From Thiotrichales bacterium (GTDB lineage Bacteria > Pseudomonadota > Gammaproteobacteria > HK1), in assembly GCA_026709935.1 (NCBI GenBank), contig JAPOSC010000051.1, forward strand, positions 73,843 through 137,842: a stretch of 64,000 nt of DNA. Reading direction: 5' to 3'. Within the stretch, counting starts at the first letter, position 1; every line of letters begins with the position of its first letter. A model generated the notes under the pieces. It had not been told where the DNA came from. It did no database searches and was given only the letters and a program-made list of their open reading frames with translations. Of this stretch, positions 8,321 through 15,915 are shown piece after piece. The translations under genes and the position numbers were made by a program.

Positions 8321-8968
8321 TCAATCGACCCGCCTGATCAGGCGGAGGAGAGTCTCGAACAGCCGATCACAGTGAGGACACCGCTGGCGCACGGTCACCG
8401 GGTCGATATGTTGAAGAAGATCTCTGGCATGGCCGATTTTCTTGTATCGTCCTTTCCGAGTACCTTCGGTTGCACGATTCAGCGCCTGCGCGATATCGAA
8501 CTTGCTCACATCTTCGAGATTCGGATGGTGAAGAGGCAGGGCATTTCCCCGGAAGCCCTGTCCGTAGTACTTAGTGAGCGCCTCCTGGTCAGCAACGATC
8601 CAGGTCTCCATGGTCTGAACCATTAGATGAATGACATCGTCGATGTGTTGGAGATCCCATCCGTCCCGGCCAACCAGATGCTCGGCAGCGGTTCTTCCAC
8701 TTACCCGGGTTTCCGAATCCACCAAGAGCACGACGATTCCGCCTTCCATTTTCGCGTGTGCGTCACAAAAGTGTCTGTACGCCTCATTACGCGAGCCGCA
8801 ACACACGAGGGTCCAATACCAGCCCTGCTCCCTGCAGGCTCCTTTGATGTCGGCTAGAAATACTTCCATGCCTTGGCGCAACAAGCCCTTGGTGCGACTT
8901 GTTTGTCCACCTCCTTCCATATAGATCGCGACCCTCAAGGATTTGCCCCCAACTCGCCCATTCTCCAC
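8321..8968 (-). CDS. DUF4276 family protein (TOPRIM-like), partner of the upstream ATPase
   Basis: This protein of up to 215 residues is typical of DUF4276. LRVAIYMEGGGQ near the start gives an acidic residue followed by glycines, VVLLVDSET near residue 80 gives the second acidic patch, and TMETWIVADQEALTKYYG and KFDIAQALNRATEGTRKGRYKKI follow. The family is TOPRIM-like and often sits beside SMC/OLD-like ATPases in predicted defence loci, but no reaction is established for this subgroup. The GTG at 8968 lies within the ATPase gene. A TTG at 8938, overlapping the ATPase stop (TTGA), would start just at the conserved MRVAIY-like N-terminus and is equally likely. Tight overlap argues for a co-translated two-protein unit. 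A nuclease or effector role is an inference. Confidence 0.82.
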   Translation of the reverse strand: MENGRVGGKSLRVAIYMEGGGQTSRTKGLLRQGMEVFLADIKGACREQGWYWTLVCCGSRNEAYRHFCDAHAKMEGGIVVLLVDSETRVSGRTAAEHLVGRDGWDLQHIDDVIHLMVQTMETWIVADQEALTKYYGQGFRGNALPLHHPNLEDVSKFDIAQALNRATEGTRKGRYKKIGHARDLLQHIDPVTVRQRCPHCDRLFETLLRLIRRVD

Positions 8969-10152
8969 AGATCACCGAGCGTATAGTCTTCCAACCAATG
9001 GGCGAGTCGGTCGGATTCGAGCCGGCGCAGGGTCGTTCCCGCGCCCGCTCGTTCACAGGCGACAACCGCCTGTGGCCTATCCGTCAGGGCTGAGACAAGA
9101 GTATCGGAGTGAGTCGCTACGATAAGCTGCGTGCGCGCGGATGCGTCGAGCATGAGATCTGCGACAAGAGCGACCGCGTCAGGGTGCAAGCCCAATTCCG
9201 GTTCATCGATGCAAACCAGCGGCGGCGGAGACGGCGCCAGCAACGTGGCAAGAAGAGCGACGAACCGGATGGTGCCGTCCGACAGCCGAGTCGCCGGAAT
9301 ACGAGAGTTCAGGTCTGCCTCGTGCAGAAAAAATTGGATCTGGCCGCCGGAAATCCCAGTGGTCATCCGACGGAAGCGCGGAAAGAAACGTCCGAGCAAC
9401 CGATTAAACTCAGTCCATATCTCGTTGTGCTGCTCGATCTGGTTGAGCACAAGCGCGAGATTGCGACAATCAGGAAGAAGGCTGCTCTCGGGCAGGTCCG
9501 CAGGTTGCGCCTTGCGCGGTGCAGTATAGCGTCCGATGGTCCAGTCGCGCAGCATCTGAATGTGTTCAAACCATCGTCCCAACCATGTCAGTTCCGGGTA
9601 CTGATCAAGACCCTTGATCTGCGCCAAGACGGACTGATCTGGAAGTAATTCGTGCCGCTGAAGCCGTCGAATCCCAACGTCTCCATGAGAGCTTGCTGTC
9701 CGTTCCCTGATGTTGATGACGGGGTGTCCCTGCTGGAAACGATAATAAAAATAGGGTTCGTTCAAATGCCTTCCCCGTGGCTCGGTTTCCTCGATTGCCT
9801 CATCGAACACTTCGACCCGCGTGTTGGCGGTGACAAACTCAAGGCGATAACGAAGCGGAAGCGAGGGCGGATTCGTCAGGCCGGGGGGCAGATCGCCAGT
9901 CTCGATCTCGATTCTTGCGGCCCTGCTTATGGCTTCTCCTTTCCACAACCATTCCGCCGCCCCACCGCCATCCCGGATTGCGGCGGCAAAATCTGTCGGT
10001 GTTGCGCGAAGGAGCTCGATGGCCTCAATGACGTTCGATTTACCGGAACCGTTTGGTCCGATCAGGACGTTCAGGTCCTGAAGCTCGAAGGGCGGCATAT
10101 CAGGCGGAAACGTGAGCAGACCGCTCAATTCGAGGCTGCGGATGAATTTCAT
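8935..10152 (-). CDS. SMC/RecF-like AAA-family ATPase paired with DUF4276
   Basis: This 405-residue ABC-type ATPase has no transmembrane segment. The N-terminus MKFIRSLELSGLLTF is typical of RecF/SMC-like ATPases. Walker A is IGPNGSGKS at residues 31-39, the ABC signature is LSDGT near 289, Walker B is LVCIDEPELGLHPD near 314, and the switch histidine is in VATHSDTLVSAL. ATPases with this layout pair with TOPRIM-type proteins in anti-phage loci, by analogy with OLD and AbiL-type systems. The ATG at 10152 was chosen over one 51 bases upstream because GGAGG lies 7 bases before it. It starts 101 bases after the dndE-ATPase stop and overlaps the DUF4276 gene. It may act as a sensor, possibly of phosphorothioate state, but this is inferred only from position. 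Confidence 0.85.
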   Translation of the reverse strand: MKFIRSLELSGLLTFPPDMPPFELQDLNVLIGPNGSGKSNVIEAIELLRATPTDFAAAIRDGGGAAEWLWKGEAISRAARIEIETGDLPPGLTNPPSLPLRYRLEFVTANTRVEVFDEAIEETEPRGRHLNEPYFYYRFQQGHPVINIRERTASSHGDVGIRRLQRHELLPDQSVLAQIKGLDQYPELTWLGRWFEHIQMLRDWTIGRYTAPRKAQPADLPESSLLPDCRNLALVLNQIEQHNEIWTEFNRLLGRFFPRFRRMTTGISGGQIQFFLHEADLNSRIPATRLSDGTIRFVALLATLLAPSPPPLVCIDEPELGLHPDAVALVADLMLDASARTQLIVATHSDTLVSALTDRPQAVVACERAGAGTTLRRLESDRLAHWLEDYTLGDLWRMGELGANP

Positions 10153-10178
10153 TGGCACGCCTCCGAAACAAGTGCCAA
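10152..10178 (-). promoter_or_regulatory. Stem-loop enclosing the ribosome binding site of the ATPase gene
   Basis: Arms TTGGCAC and GTGCCAA (plus-strand 10152-10158 and 10172-10178, perfect 7-base complement) flank a 13-base loop. On the minus strand the loop carries the GGAGG ribosome binding site, and the inner arm touches the ATG. Such a leader hairpin could control translation of the ATPase/DUF4276 pair. No function is demonstrated. Confidence 0.45.
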
Positions 10179-10184
10179 GGGGCA

Positions 10185-10200
10185 GGAACGTGCACGTTCC
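10185..10200. promoter_or_regulatory. 16-base perfect palindrome upstream of the ATPase/DUF4276 pair
   Basis: GGAACGTGCACGTTCC is a perfect dyad in the 101-base gap between the dndE fusion and the ATPase gene. It could be an operator for a dimeric regulator. It also contains GAAC and GTTC, the core reported for phosphorothioate modification by several Dnd systems, so it may itself be a modification site. Both roles are inference. Confidence 0.4.
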
Positions 10201-10253
10201 CATCCTCCGAAAGTTTGGCTCAGGCTATTCCGGCTACGGATTTCCCGACCAGT

Positions 10254-11786
10254 TCATGGCTCCCACGCTACGACTCGTCGCGTCTTCGCCTCGGAGCGGA
10301 TGCGGCAGAGCGCTTCGCCAACGTTGAGGCCGGTCAAAGCATGACCGTCTCCGAAGATTCTCCGTGTAGGTCCTGCCTTGGCCTGAGTGTTGAACGCCAG
10401 TGTCAAGCCCATGTTGTCGAGATACCCGTCATCGGCGGCCTCGAAGTCGTCAGGCGACTGGGATACCAGCATGACGACTCCACCCTTCGATCGGCTCATA
10501 CGAACGAGGTTTGCCAGCGCCGGTAGCCGCGTCCTGAGTATGACGTGTGCTTCGTCGAGCAAGGTCACATGGCGCAGGGCTCGAATTCCCTGATCGTCGG
10601 TGGGAGCGTCCGGCTGTGCGTTCAGCCATCCGTCCAGAGCATTCAGGGTCAGGTTGATGATCAACCGCCGCATTTCCTCGGAGCTGTCCTGGGGCAACCG
10701 GATGACCCAGCTTCTCGAAAAGAAATCGCCAGGCGAACCGTCGGGCATGAACAAGTCGAACTGCGTCAGCTCGTTCAAGGTAGCGGTCAGCTCGTCCTGT
10801 CGGCGTCCCCGCTCTTCATATTCGGTTCCGAGAGCGCTGGTGACATCCGATAGGGTCGCAGCCCTGCCGGTGGCGCCGGTCCGCAAGGTCGTCGTGATCG
10901 CTTCTCGAAGGGCGTCCGACTGTATCCCGCTTAGCTTGCGGGACTTGACCGATGCGATCGAGTCCCGGATCCGTGCTGCGGCCTTTCTGATGGCGTTGTC
11001 CTCACGGGATCCCACATGGAGTACGTCCAGAGGCACGGAGTTGTCGGGCGGGGAAAGAACGCCAGCGGTATAAGCCGTACTCAGCCCGTCGGTCAGGTCG
11101 CCCTTGAAGTCGAATGCGAGCAATGGCACGTTGCCGAAATGCCGAAGCTCTTTCAACATGTGAACAGCAGTCCTGGTTTTCCCCGACCCCACGCCTCCCA
11201 TGATCGCCATGTGCGGGCTGCCACCGGCACCATTGAGTGCGAAGGTGACGCGCTCGCCAGTCCTGTTATCTCGCCCCGCTTCACCGACCGAGAGATGTAC
11301 CGCGCCGGACACGATCGGCGCTGCAGACCTGGTGGGCTTGCCCGTGGGGGTTTCGAAATCGCCTGGGAAATTCGCCAACTCCGCCAGCCTCGCGACGAAA
11401 CCCGCCATGTCGCCCTCGGCGTGCTCCCAGTCTTTCTTCAACAACTCCGCGCCTCGTTTCCAGTGTGCGGATACCAGATCTCGGAAAGCTCGTCTGTTCA
11501 TGGCCCGATCACCGGATCTCTGCACGATCAGGGACAGCCACGCGGCAGGATCAATGCCCTCCCCGAAAAGCTGCATGCCGCGCAAGGGCCTCGCCACGTC
11601 ATCGCGCTCTTCTTCCGTCAGGAGTGGCGGCGACACCTTCAGGGACAGGGAGCGTGCGATTGCAAGCCGAGCTGCGACATAACGGTGCGGCCAGCCGACC
11701 TTCCTCTTCAGATCGTCGCAAATGGTGTCGGCGGCACGAGTCGTGTTGAAGGTTGTCGTCGAGAGTTCGGAGATTTCGAGAGTCAT
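10254..11786 (-). CDS. dndE: DndE-HerA-type ATPase fusion (DndEi-like phosphorothioation protein)
   Basis: This 510-residue protein joins two parts. Residues 8-125 resemble DndE, the small DNA-binding protein of phosphorothioation: FNTTRAADTICDDLKRKVGWPHRYVAARLAIARSLSL would be the recognition segment, and LRGMQLFGEG followed by FRDLVSAHWKRGAELL matches the DndE C-terminal pattern. Residues about 160-510 are a DUF87/HerA-type motor with Walker A GGVGSGKT at 197-204 and Walker B LLDEAH at 409-414, ending with a conserved SQSPDDF region. A DndE carrying an ATPase domain (DndEi) has been described in other bacteria. The ATG overlaps the dndD stop (ATGA), so synthesis is coupled. Likely role: presenting or remodelling DNA for sulfur insertion by DndC/DndD. 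Confidence 0.82.
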   Translation of the reverse strand: MTLEISELSTTTFNTTRAADTICDDLKRKVGWPHRYVAARLAIARSLSLKVSPPLLTEEERDDVARPLRGMQLFGEGIDPAAWLSLIVQRSGDRAMNRRAFRDLVSAHWKRGAELLKKDWEHAEGDMAGFVARLAELANFPGDFETPTGKPTRSAAPIVSGAVHLSVGEAGRDNRTGERVTFALNGAGGSPHMAIMGGVGSGKTRTAVHMLKELRHFGNVPLLAFDFKGDLTDGLSTAYTAGVLSPPDNSVPLDVLHVGSREDNAIRKAAARIRDSIASVKSRKLSGIQSDALREAITTTLRTGATGRAATLSDVTSALGTEYEERGRRQDELTATLNELTQFDLFMPDGSPGDFFSRSWVIRLPQDSSEEMRRLIINLTLNALDGWLNAQPDAPTDDQGIRALRHVTLLDEAHVILRTRLPALANLVRMSRSKGGVVMLVSQSPDDFEAADDGYLDNMGLTLAFNTQAKAGPTRRIFGDGHALTGLNVGEALCRIRSEAKTRRVVAWEP

Positions 11787-13858
11787 GGTCCAACGCTCCC
11801 GAGATCGAGCTCATGCACCGTGGTGACCGCTACCCCATAGTCGTGGGTGATTCTCAACTCGTAGCTCTTGGCGATCCGGTGGCGAATCGCGTCCAGCTTG
11901 TCGTCGACGACTTCCTGATCAGTCGAGAGAAGGATCACTTGGCCAGGGCGGTTCGTGAACGTCTTGAGTACGCCGATGCGCTGGTCGCGGCTCAGGCGGG
12001 CTAGCGGCGTATCGACGACAAACGGGAAGATCCGGCCGCTGACTCTAGTGATCGCGGTGATCAACGCTTGGGTGAAGACCTGACTCGCGCCAGCGGACTT
12101 TTCGATCTCGTGAAGGTCCGTGCCGTCCGAGGCAAGCATGCTCACCTTACAATCCGGTGAAATGGCGATTCGCTCCACGCGATCCGACAGGTGTGCCATT
12201 GCCTTCCATGCGCTGGTCATTTCGGTGGCGACCACGTCGACCTCGTGGGGTACCGCCTCCTTGAGGAGATCGTCGATCAATACGGCGTAGGCGTCCGCCC
12301 TCGCCGCATTGTCCAAATCAGGAGCATGCTGTCTGATGCTCGACTGATATCGTCCCAACTCGGCACGCTTATCGCCAAGTTCCTTTTCCGAAGCGTCGAT
12401 CTCTAGTTGCGCCATATCCCGTTGCATCCTGTACTGCGCGCGCTGCTCCGATAACTTGGTAAGTTGTTCTGTCTGCGCCTGTACCTCGGGCGCCAATCGC
12501 TCAAGCTCTAAATACTCTCGTCGCTTTGCATTCGCGATTTCGACTGCAGCCAGATGGTTTTCAATATGACTAACCGCTTCTGTTGCGGTATGTTGCTCGA
12601 CTTCAGAGAGACGTTCGATCGTTTTGGCGCGCGTCATACCGGTCAAAGCAATATGGAGATAATCGTCCGCACAGCCAACCGGAGGCGGATGCCACAGTGC
12701 ATCCCAAGCCGATCTCGCTGCATTGAGCACGGCATCGTGGGAATCACGACCGAGGGGAGATTCGAGGCTCTCGATCCTTACTGAGAGGTCGGCGATGAAG
12801 CGGTCGAGATTTCGGCCGCCCGAATTCCGGCCATTCTCCCACTCTTCCCGCTTCGCCTCGGATTCCAGGCGAACGATGGCTGAGTGTCTCAGCGGTGCTC
12901 CGGCAATTGCTAGCGCCATGTCTCCCGCCATAAGCGTCGTCAGCTCCTGAATTGTTCGACGGGCCTCGCTTCGATGCCGTTGTTCATCTTCCATCAAGCT
13001 CGCGATCAAGGCGACCGTCCCCTCCCTCCCGATGAACAGCCGGGTCAGATTTTCAATTTCAGGATCGAGATGAGCAAGTTGCGCGTCCGCTTCGCCGCGA
13101 TCCGCCTTTCTCTCTTCGATCTTTTTCTCAAGATCCTCTATTGCCGATTCCACGGTATTTACTCGCTCGTCGGATGGCGTCGTTGATCGTTTGCGTCGTT
13201 CCTTCGCATATTCCTGCAAGGATTTCTTGAGAACACGAAGAACGGGTAGACCAAGCAAACCCTCGATACCATCCTGCACTTGTTTGCTCATGTCTCGGTT
13301 AGCGTAGCGCTGCACTTGTTCGCCATCGAAAAGGAAGAACTCCGCGAGGCTGGATTGCAAGAAATGTTGGGAGATCCAGTCGCGATACCATCGATCACGA
13401 TCTTCGTCGCTGAGTGGTGGTGCGATGAGCGCCCGGTTCTTACCCTCGTAGATCTGGAGCAGGTCATCTGCAACTTTGTGAGAGCCGTCCACACGGAAGT
13501 GCCACGTCCGCTTGATCTCGATCCAGTCGCCGGCTTCATTTTCCCATTCGAGCTTGACGATGCACCTCGGAGGCCCGGTCTCCGTCGCCCGGCGATGAAG
13601 CGTACCTTCGAGAAACCTGCTGTAGCTTATCCTGAGCCGATCCTCGGCGTCGTTGCCCACCATTCGCGCCCGCGGGACGAGGTTCAGACCACTCTTGCCG
13701 AACAGACCCAAGGTTACCGCCTCGAACAGCGAGGTCTTTCCATATTCGTTGGGTGCCATGACGAGGGTGACGTTTCTCTCGCCATGCGGACGGGGGAATT
13801 CGAATCGTGCGTTACGATAGGAGCGCCAATTGATGAGCTGAACAGAGCGTAGGTGCAT
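11783..13858 (-). CDS. dndD: DNA sulfur modification protein DndD (SMC-like ATPase)
   Basis: DndD is the ATPase that works with DndC and DndE in replacing a backbone oxygen by sulfur, probably by nicking or opening the target. The 691-residue protein has the SMC/Rad50 layout. The N-terminal P-loop is APNEYGKTS at 35-43, with alanine in place of the usual first glycine. A long charged coiled-coil middle spans roughly 190-520. The C-terminal half carries a degenerate signature (SAGASQVFTQALITAI, near 588) and the DndD-type Walker B FVVDTPLARLSRDQR near 614, followed by QVILLSTDQEV. The ATG at 13858 overlaps the preceding stop (TGATG), and its own stop overlaps dndE. No zinc-hook CxxC was seen in the coiled coil. 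Confidence 0.92.
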   Translation of the reverse strand: MHLRSVQLINWRSYRNARFEFPRPHGERNVTLVMAPNEYGKTSLFEAVTLGLFGKSGLNLVPRARMVGNDAEDRLRISYSRFLEGTLHRRATETGPPRCIVKLEWENEAGDWIEIKRTWHFRVDGSHKVADDLLQIYEGKNRALIAPPLSDEDRDRWYRDWISQHFLQSSLAEFFLFDGEQVQRYANRDMSKQVQDGIEGLLGLPVLRVLKKSLQEYAKERRKRSTTPSDERVNTVESAIEDLEKKIEERKADRGEADAQLAHLDPEIENLTRLFIGREGTVALIASLMEDEQRHRSEARRTIQELTTLMAGDMALAIAGAPLRHSAIVRLESEAKREEWENGRNSGGRNLDRFIADLSVRIESLESPLGRDSHDAVLNAARSAWDALWHPPPVGCADDYLHIALTGMTRAKTIERLSEVEQHTATEAVSHIENHLAAVEIANAKRREYLELERLAPEVQAQTEQLTKLSEQRAQYRMQRDMAQLEIDASEKELGDKRAELGRYQSSIRQHAPDLDNAARADAYAVLIDDLLKEAVPHEVDVVATEMTSAWKAMAHLSDRVERIAISPDCKVSMLASDGTDLHEIEKSAGASQVFTQALITAITRVSGRIFPFVVDTPLARLSRDQRIGVLKTFTNRPGQVILLSTDQEVVDDKLDAIRHRIAKSYELRITHDYGVAVTTVHELDLGSVGP

Positions 13859-14061
13859 CAATCTTCATCCTCGTTCAGATCAGCGAAGATCTCGTCGAAA
13901 TCATCCTTCAGGCCACGTCTCTTCATCTTTCCAATCTGGTCCAGCTCTGCTGCGATGAGCCGTTCCAAGACCGCGATGTCAAGACCGGCTGCCTTGCATT
14001 TCTCACGGACCAGTGCGCGTCCTTTCTCGCTTCGCATGAGAACTACCACGTTCATGGTCAT
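13858..14061 (-). CDS. Small Dnd-associated protein between dndC and dndD
   Basis: This 67-residue acidic protein (MTMNVVVLMRSEKGRALVREKC... ending in DDFDEIFADLNEDED) is wedged between dndC (4-base gap) and dndD (TGATG overlap). Small proteins in this slot are annotated in databases as DNA-modification-system-associated, with no known function. The predicted structure is mostly helical with no catalytic motif visible, and the acidic tail could mimic DNA or contact DndD. A GAGGA ribosome binding site from the dndC end precedes the ATG. The perfect packing into the operon is the best evidence that it is real and needed in fixed ratio with its neighbours. Confidence 0.85.
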   Translation of the reverse strand: MTMNVVVLMRSEKGRALVREKCKAAGLDIAVLERLIAAELDQIGKMKRRGLKDDFDEIFADLNEDED

Positions 14062-14065
14062 CGGA

Positions 14066-15235
14066 TCATTCCTCCGTCGTCACAAGGCCCTGTTCGCGCA
14101 TATTTCTCGCCGTGCTCGCCAGGACATCTTCAACCCACAATCTGCGGATGTGTTGCACTTCGTCGTCGTGGATGAGCGGCATCCCGGTCTCGTTCTGGAG
14201 GTTGAGGAGTCGATCGAGCATTTCCTTGCGGGTGGCGATGTTGAACGGTCCTGGCACAAACACACCATTCCTGGCGATAGTGAACCGGCCATCACGACGC
14301 CGAGCGAGACGGCGTTCCGGATCGTTACGGATAGCAACGAGCCAGTCCCTGAAGTCGAGCAAGGGTGTGAACTGGCCGAAGCCTGCCTCGACGAAGCCCG
14401 CGAGGCTCCTGTCCTTCTCCACGACCGTGCAAGTCCAGCAGCCGAAGCGTGACGATGTAGTGCCGCACGATGGCGCATCGTCTTTCGAGGTGATCACCGG
14501 ACATTCACCGCCTCCTGCGTCGCGATAGAGCTGGATCAGTCGCTGATGGCTACCGCCCCACGGTGGAGCGTTGGCCGCAAGGAATTCCCAGACCTCGTCC
14601 GTGTGAAGCTCCACGATCGGTCTGAACACGAAGCAACCTGTGAGATCGTTGTGTGGGTTGAGGCGCGCGCCATTATCATATCGAGCGACCACCCCCGCTC
14701 GCGTCACGCTTTCGCTCCGCCGCACACCCAGCAGCAAGATCACCTCTCCCGAGAGACTCGCCTGATCGCGGACGTATCGGCTGGTCGGAAGTATCTTCAT
14801 CCGGTCGGTACACCAGCGGAACGAACGATTGGGAGAGGGGTATCCACGACCGATGAGATTGACCCAGAACGTCTGATCCGGACTCGGTTTTGTTGTCGCG
14901 ACCACGACGGGCAAATCAAATGCGGTTGATGCGCGACGAATCTCGTCCAGGCCTTCCTTCACATGACCGATCACCAGCGGGCTCTCGACGAGAGTGTCGT
15001 TCGCGACGATATGCACGGGGCGAACACGTTCGCTGCGGGGAACCGAAAGCAGGTGCTCCACCACGAGGTGCGTGACGAGCGTACTGTCCTTGCCGCCGGA
15101 GAAACCGACGATCCAGGGCTTCCCGTGCGGCTGTGCATATTCGTCGGCGATCTCTCGCCGAATCGCATCGAACGCGCTCGTTTCGGCCGATTTCACTTCA
15201 TCTGTCTCACTGGTTGGTCGGTCAGCATGTGTCAC
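14066..15235 (-). CDS. dndC: DNA phosphorothioation sulfurtransferase DndC
   Basis: DndC is a PAPS-reductase-like ATP pyrophosphatase that carries a 4Fe-4S cluster and hands sulfur to DNA. The 389-residue protein has the PP-loop SGGKDS at residues 46-51, a WCTDRMK motif at 141-147, and cysteines at 245, 257, 266 and 269 in ECPVI, PSCGTT and RFGCWTCTVVEKD, the typical DndC cluster region. It is the first gene of the minus-strand Dnd unit. The GTG at 15235 is the longest start and its GCGGA is very close to it, so a start further in is possible. No dndA cysteine desulfurase lies nearby, so a housekeeping IscS would have to supply sulfur (inference). Confidence 0.95.
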   Translation of the reverse strand: MTHADRPTSETDEVKSAETSAFDAIRREIADEYAQPHGKPWIVGFSGGKDSTLVTHLVVEHLLSVPRSERVRPVHIVANDTLVESPLVIGHVKEGLDEIRRASTAFDLPVVVATTKPSPDQTFWVNLIGRGYPSPNRSFRWCTDRMKILPTSRYVRDQASLSGEVILLLGVRRSESVTRAGVVARYDNGARLNPHNDLTGCFVFRPIVELHTDEVWEFLAANAPPWGGSHQRLIQLYRDAGGGECPVITSKDDAPSCGTTSSRFGCWTCTVVEKDRSLAGFVEAGFGQFTPLLDFRDWLVAIRNDPERRLARRRDGRFTIARNGVFVPGPFNIATRKEMLDRLLNLQNETGMPLIHDDEVQHIRRLWVEDVLASTARNMREQGLVTTEE

Positions 15236-15373
15236 TCCGCCGGGGAGTGTAAGACGGGGGGAAACTCATGTCTTGTTCAACGCAGGATCCCTCTCCGCCG
15301 ACATCCCCGAGACGCCGACGACCCCTGCAACGCACAGCGGCGGCGGAGGTGCGCGAGGAACGGGCCGGGAGTG

Positions 15374-15904
15374 TCAATCCGGCGACGGTGCTCCCTTGAG
15401 GGTCACGGGGAGCCCGGCGGCAACGAAGAAGACCGTGCCCGCCACTTCGGCGACGGCCTGGTTGAGCCGGCCGGCGTGGTCGCGGAAGGCCCGCGCCATC
15501 GCGTTGTCCGGCACGATACCGAGGCCCACTTCGCTTGCGACCAGCACCACCGGTCCGGGGGCAGCAGCGAGCGCTTCGAGCAGGGCTTCGCAGGCGGCGC
15601 CGACGTCGAGGTCGTGGTGCATCAGGTTGCCGAGCCACACGCTCAGGCAGTCGACCAGCAGCCAGGTCCGCGGCGTGCTCTCCCGTTTGATCGTCTGCGC
15701 CAGCGCGATCGGCGCCTCGACGGTGCGCCACGCCGATCCGCGCCGGGACCGGTGGATCGCGATCCGGTCCGCCATCTCGTCGTCGACTGGCTCGGCGGTG
15801 GCGACGTAGACGCGCCCCATCTCACCCGCGGGCGCCAACGACTCGGCGAACCGGCTCTTCCCCGAGCGCGCACCCCCGAGCACCAGGGTCACGGCCGGGC
15901 GCAT
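15374..15904 (-). CDS. cobU: Adenosylcobinamide kinase / adenosylcobinamide-phosphate guanylyltransferase CobU
   Basis: CobU phosphorylates adenosylcobinamide and transfers GMP to form adenosylcobinamide-GDP, the CobS substrate. The 176-residue protein starts MRPAVTLVLGGARSGKSRFAE with the P-loop GGARSGKS, followed by VYVATAEPVDDEMADRIAIHRSRRG, which holds the histidine region that accepts GMP, then VDCLSVWLGNLM and VASEVGLGIVPDNAMARAFRDHAGRLNQ. The ATG at 15904 was preferred over a longer frame because the family N-terminus starts there. It lies 11 bases after ygfX on the same strand. It is separated from cobT-cobS-cobC by the 7-kb Dnd island and points the other way. Confidence 0.95.
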   Translation of the reverse strand: MRPAVTLVLGGARSGKSRFAESLAPAGEMGRVYVATAEPVDDEMADRIAIHRSRRGSAWRTVEAPIALAQTIKRESTPRTWLLVDCLSVWLGNLMHHDLDVGAACEALLEALAAAPGPVVLVASEVGLGIVPDNAMARAFRDHAGRLNQAVAEVAGTVFFVAAGLPVTLKGAPSPD

Positions 15905-15915
15905 GCCGGCGGCGC

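Noticed and set aside
8331-8346. Palindrome CCGCCTGATCAGGCGG as a terminator
   Set aside because: It lies inside the end of the DUF4276 coding region and has no T-run in either direction.
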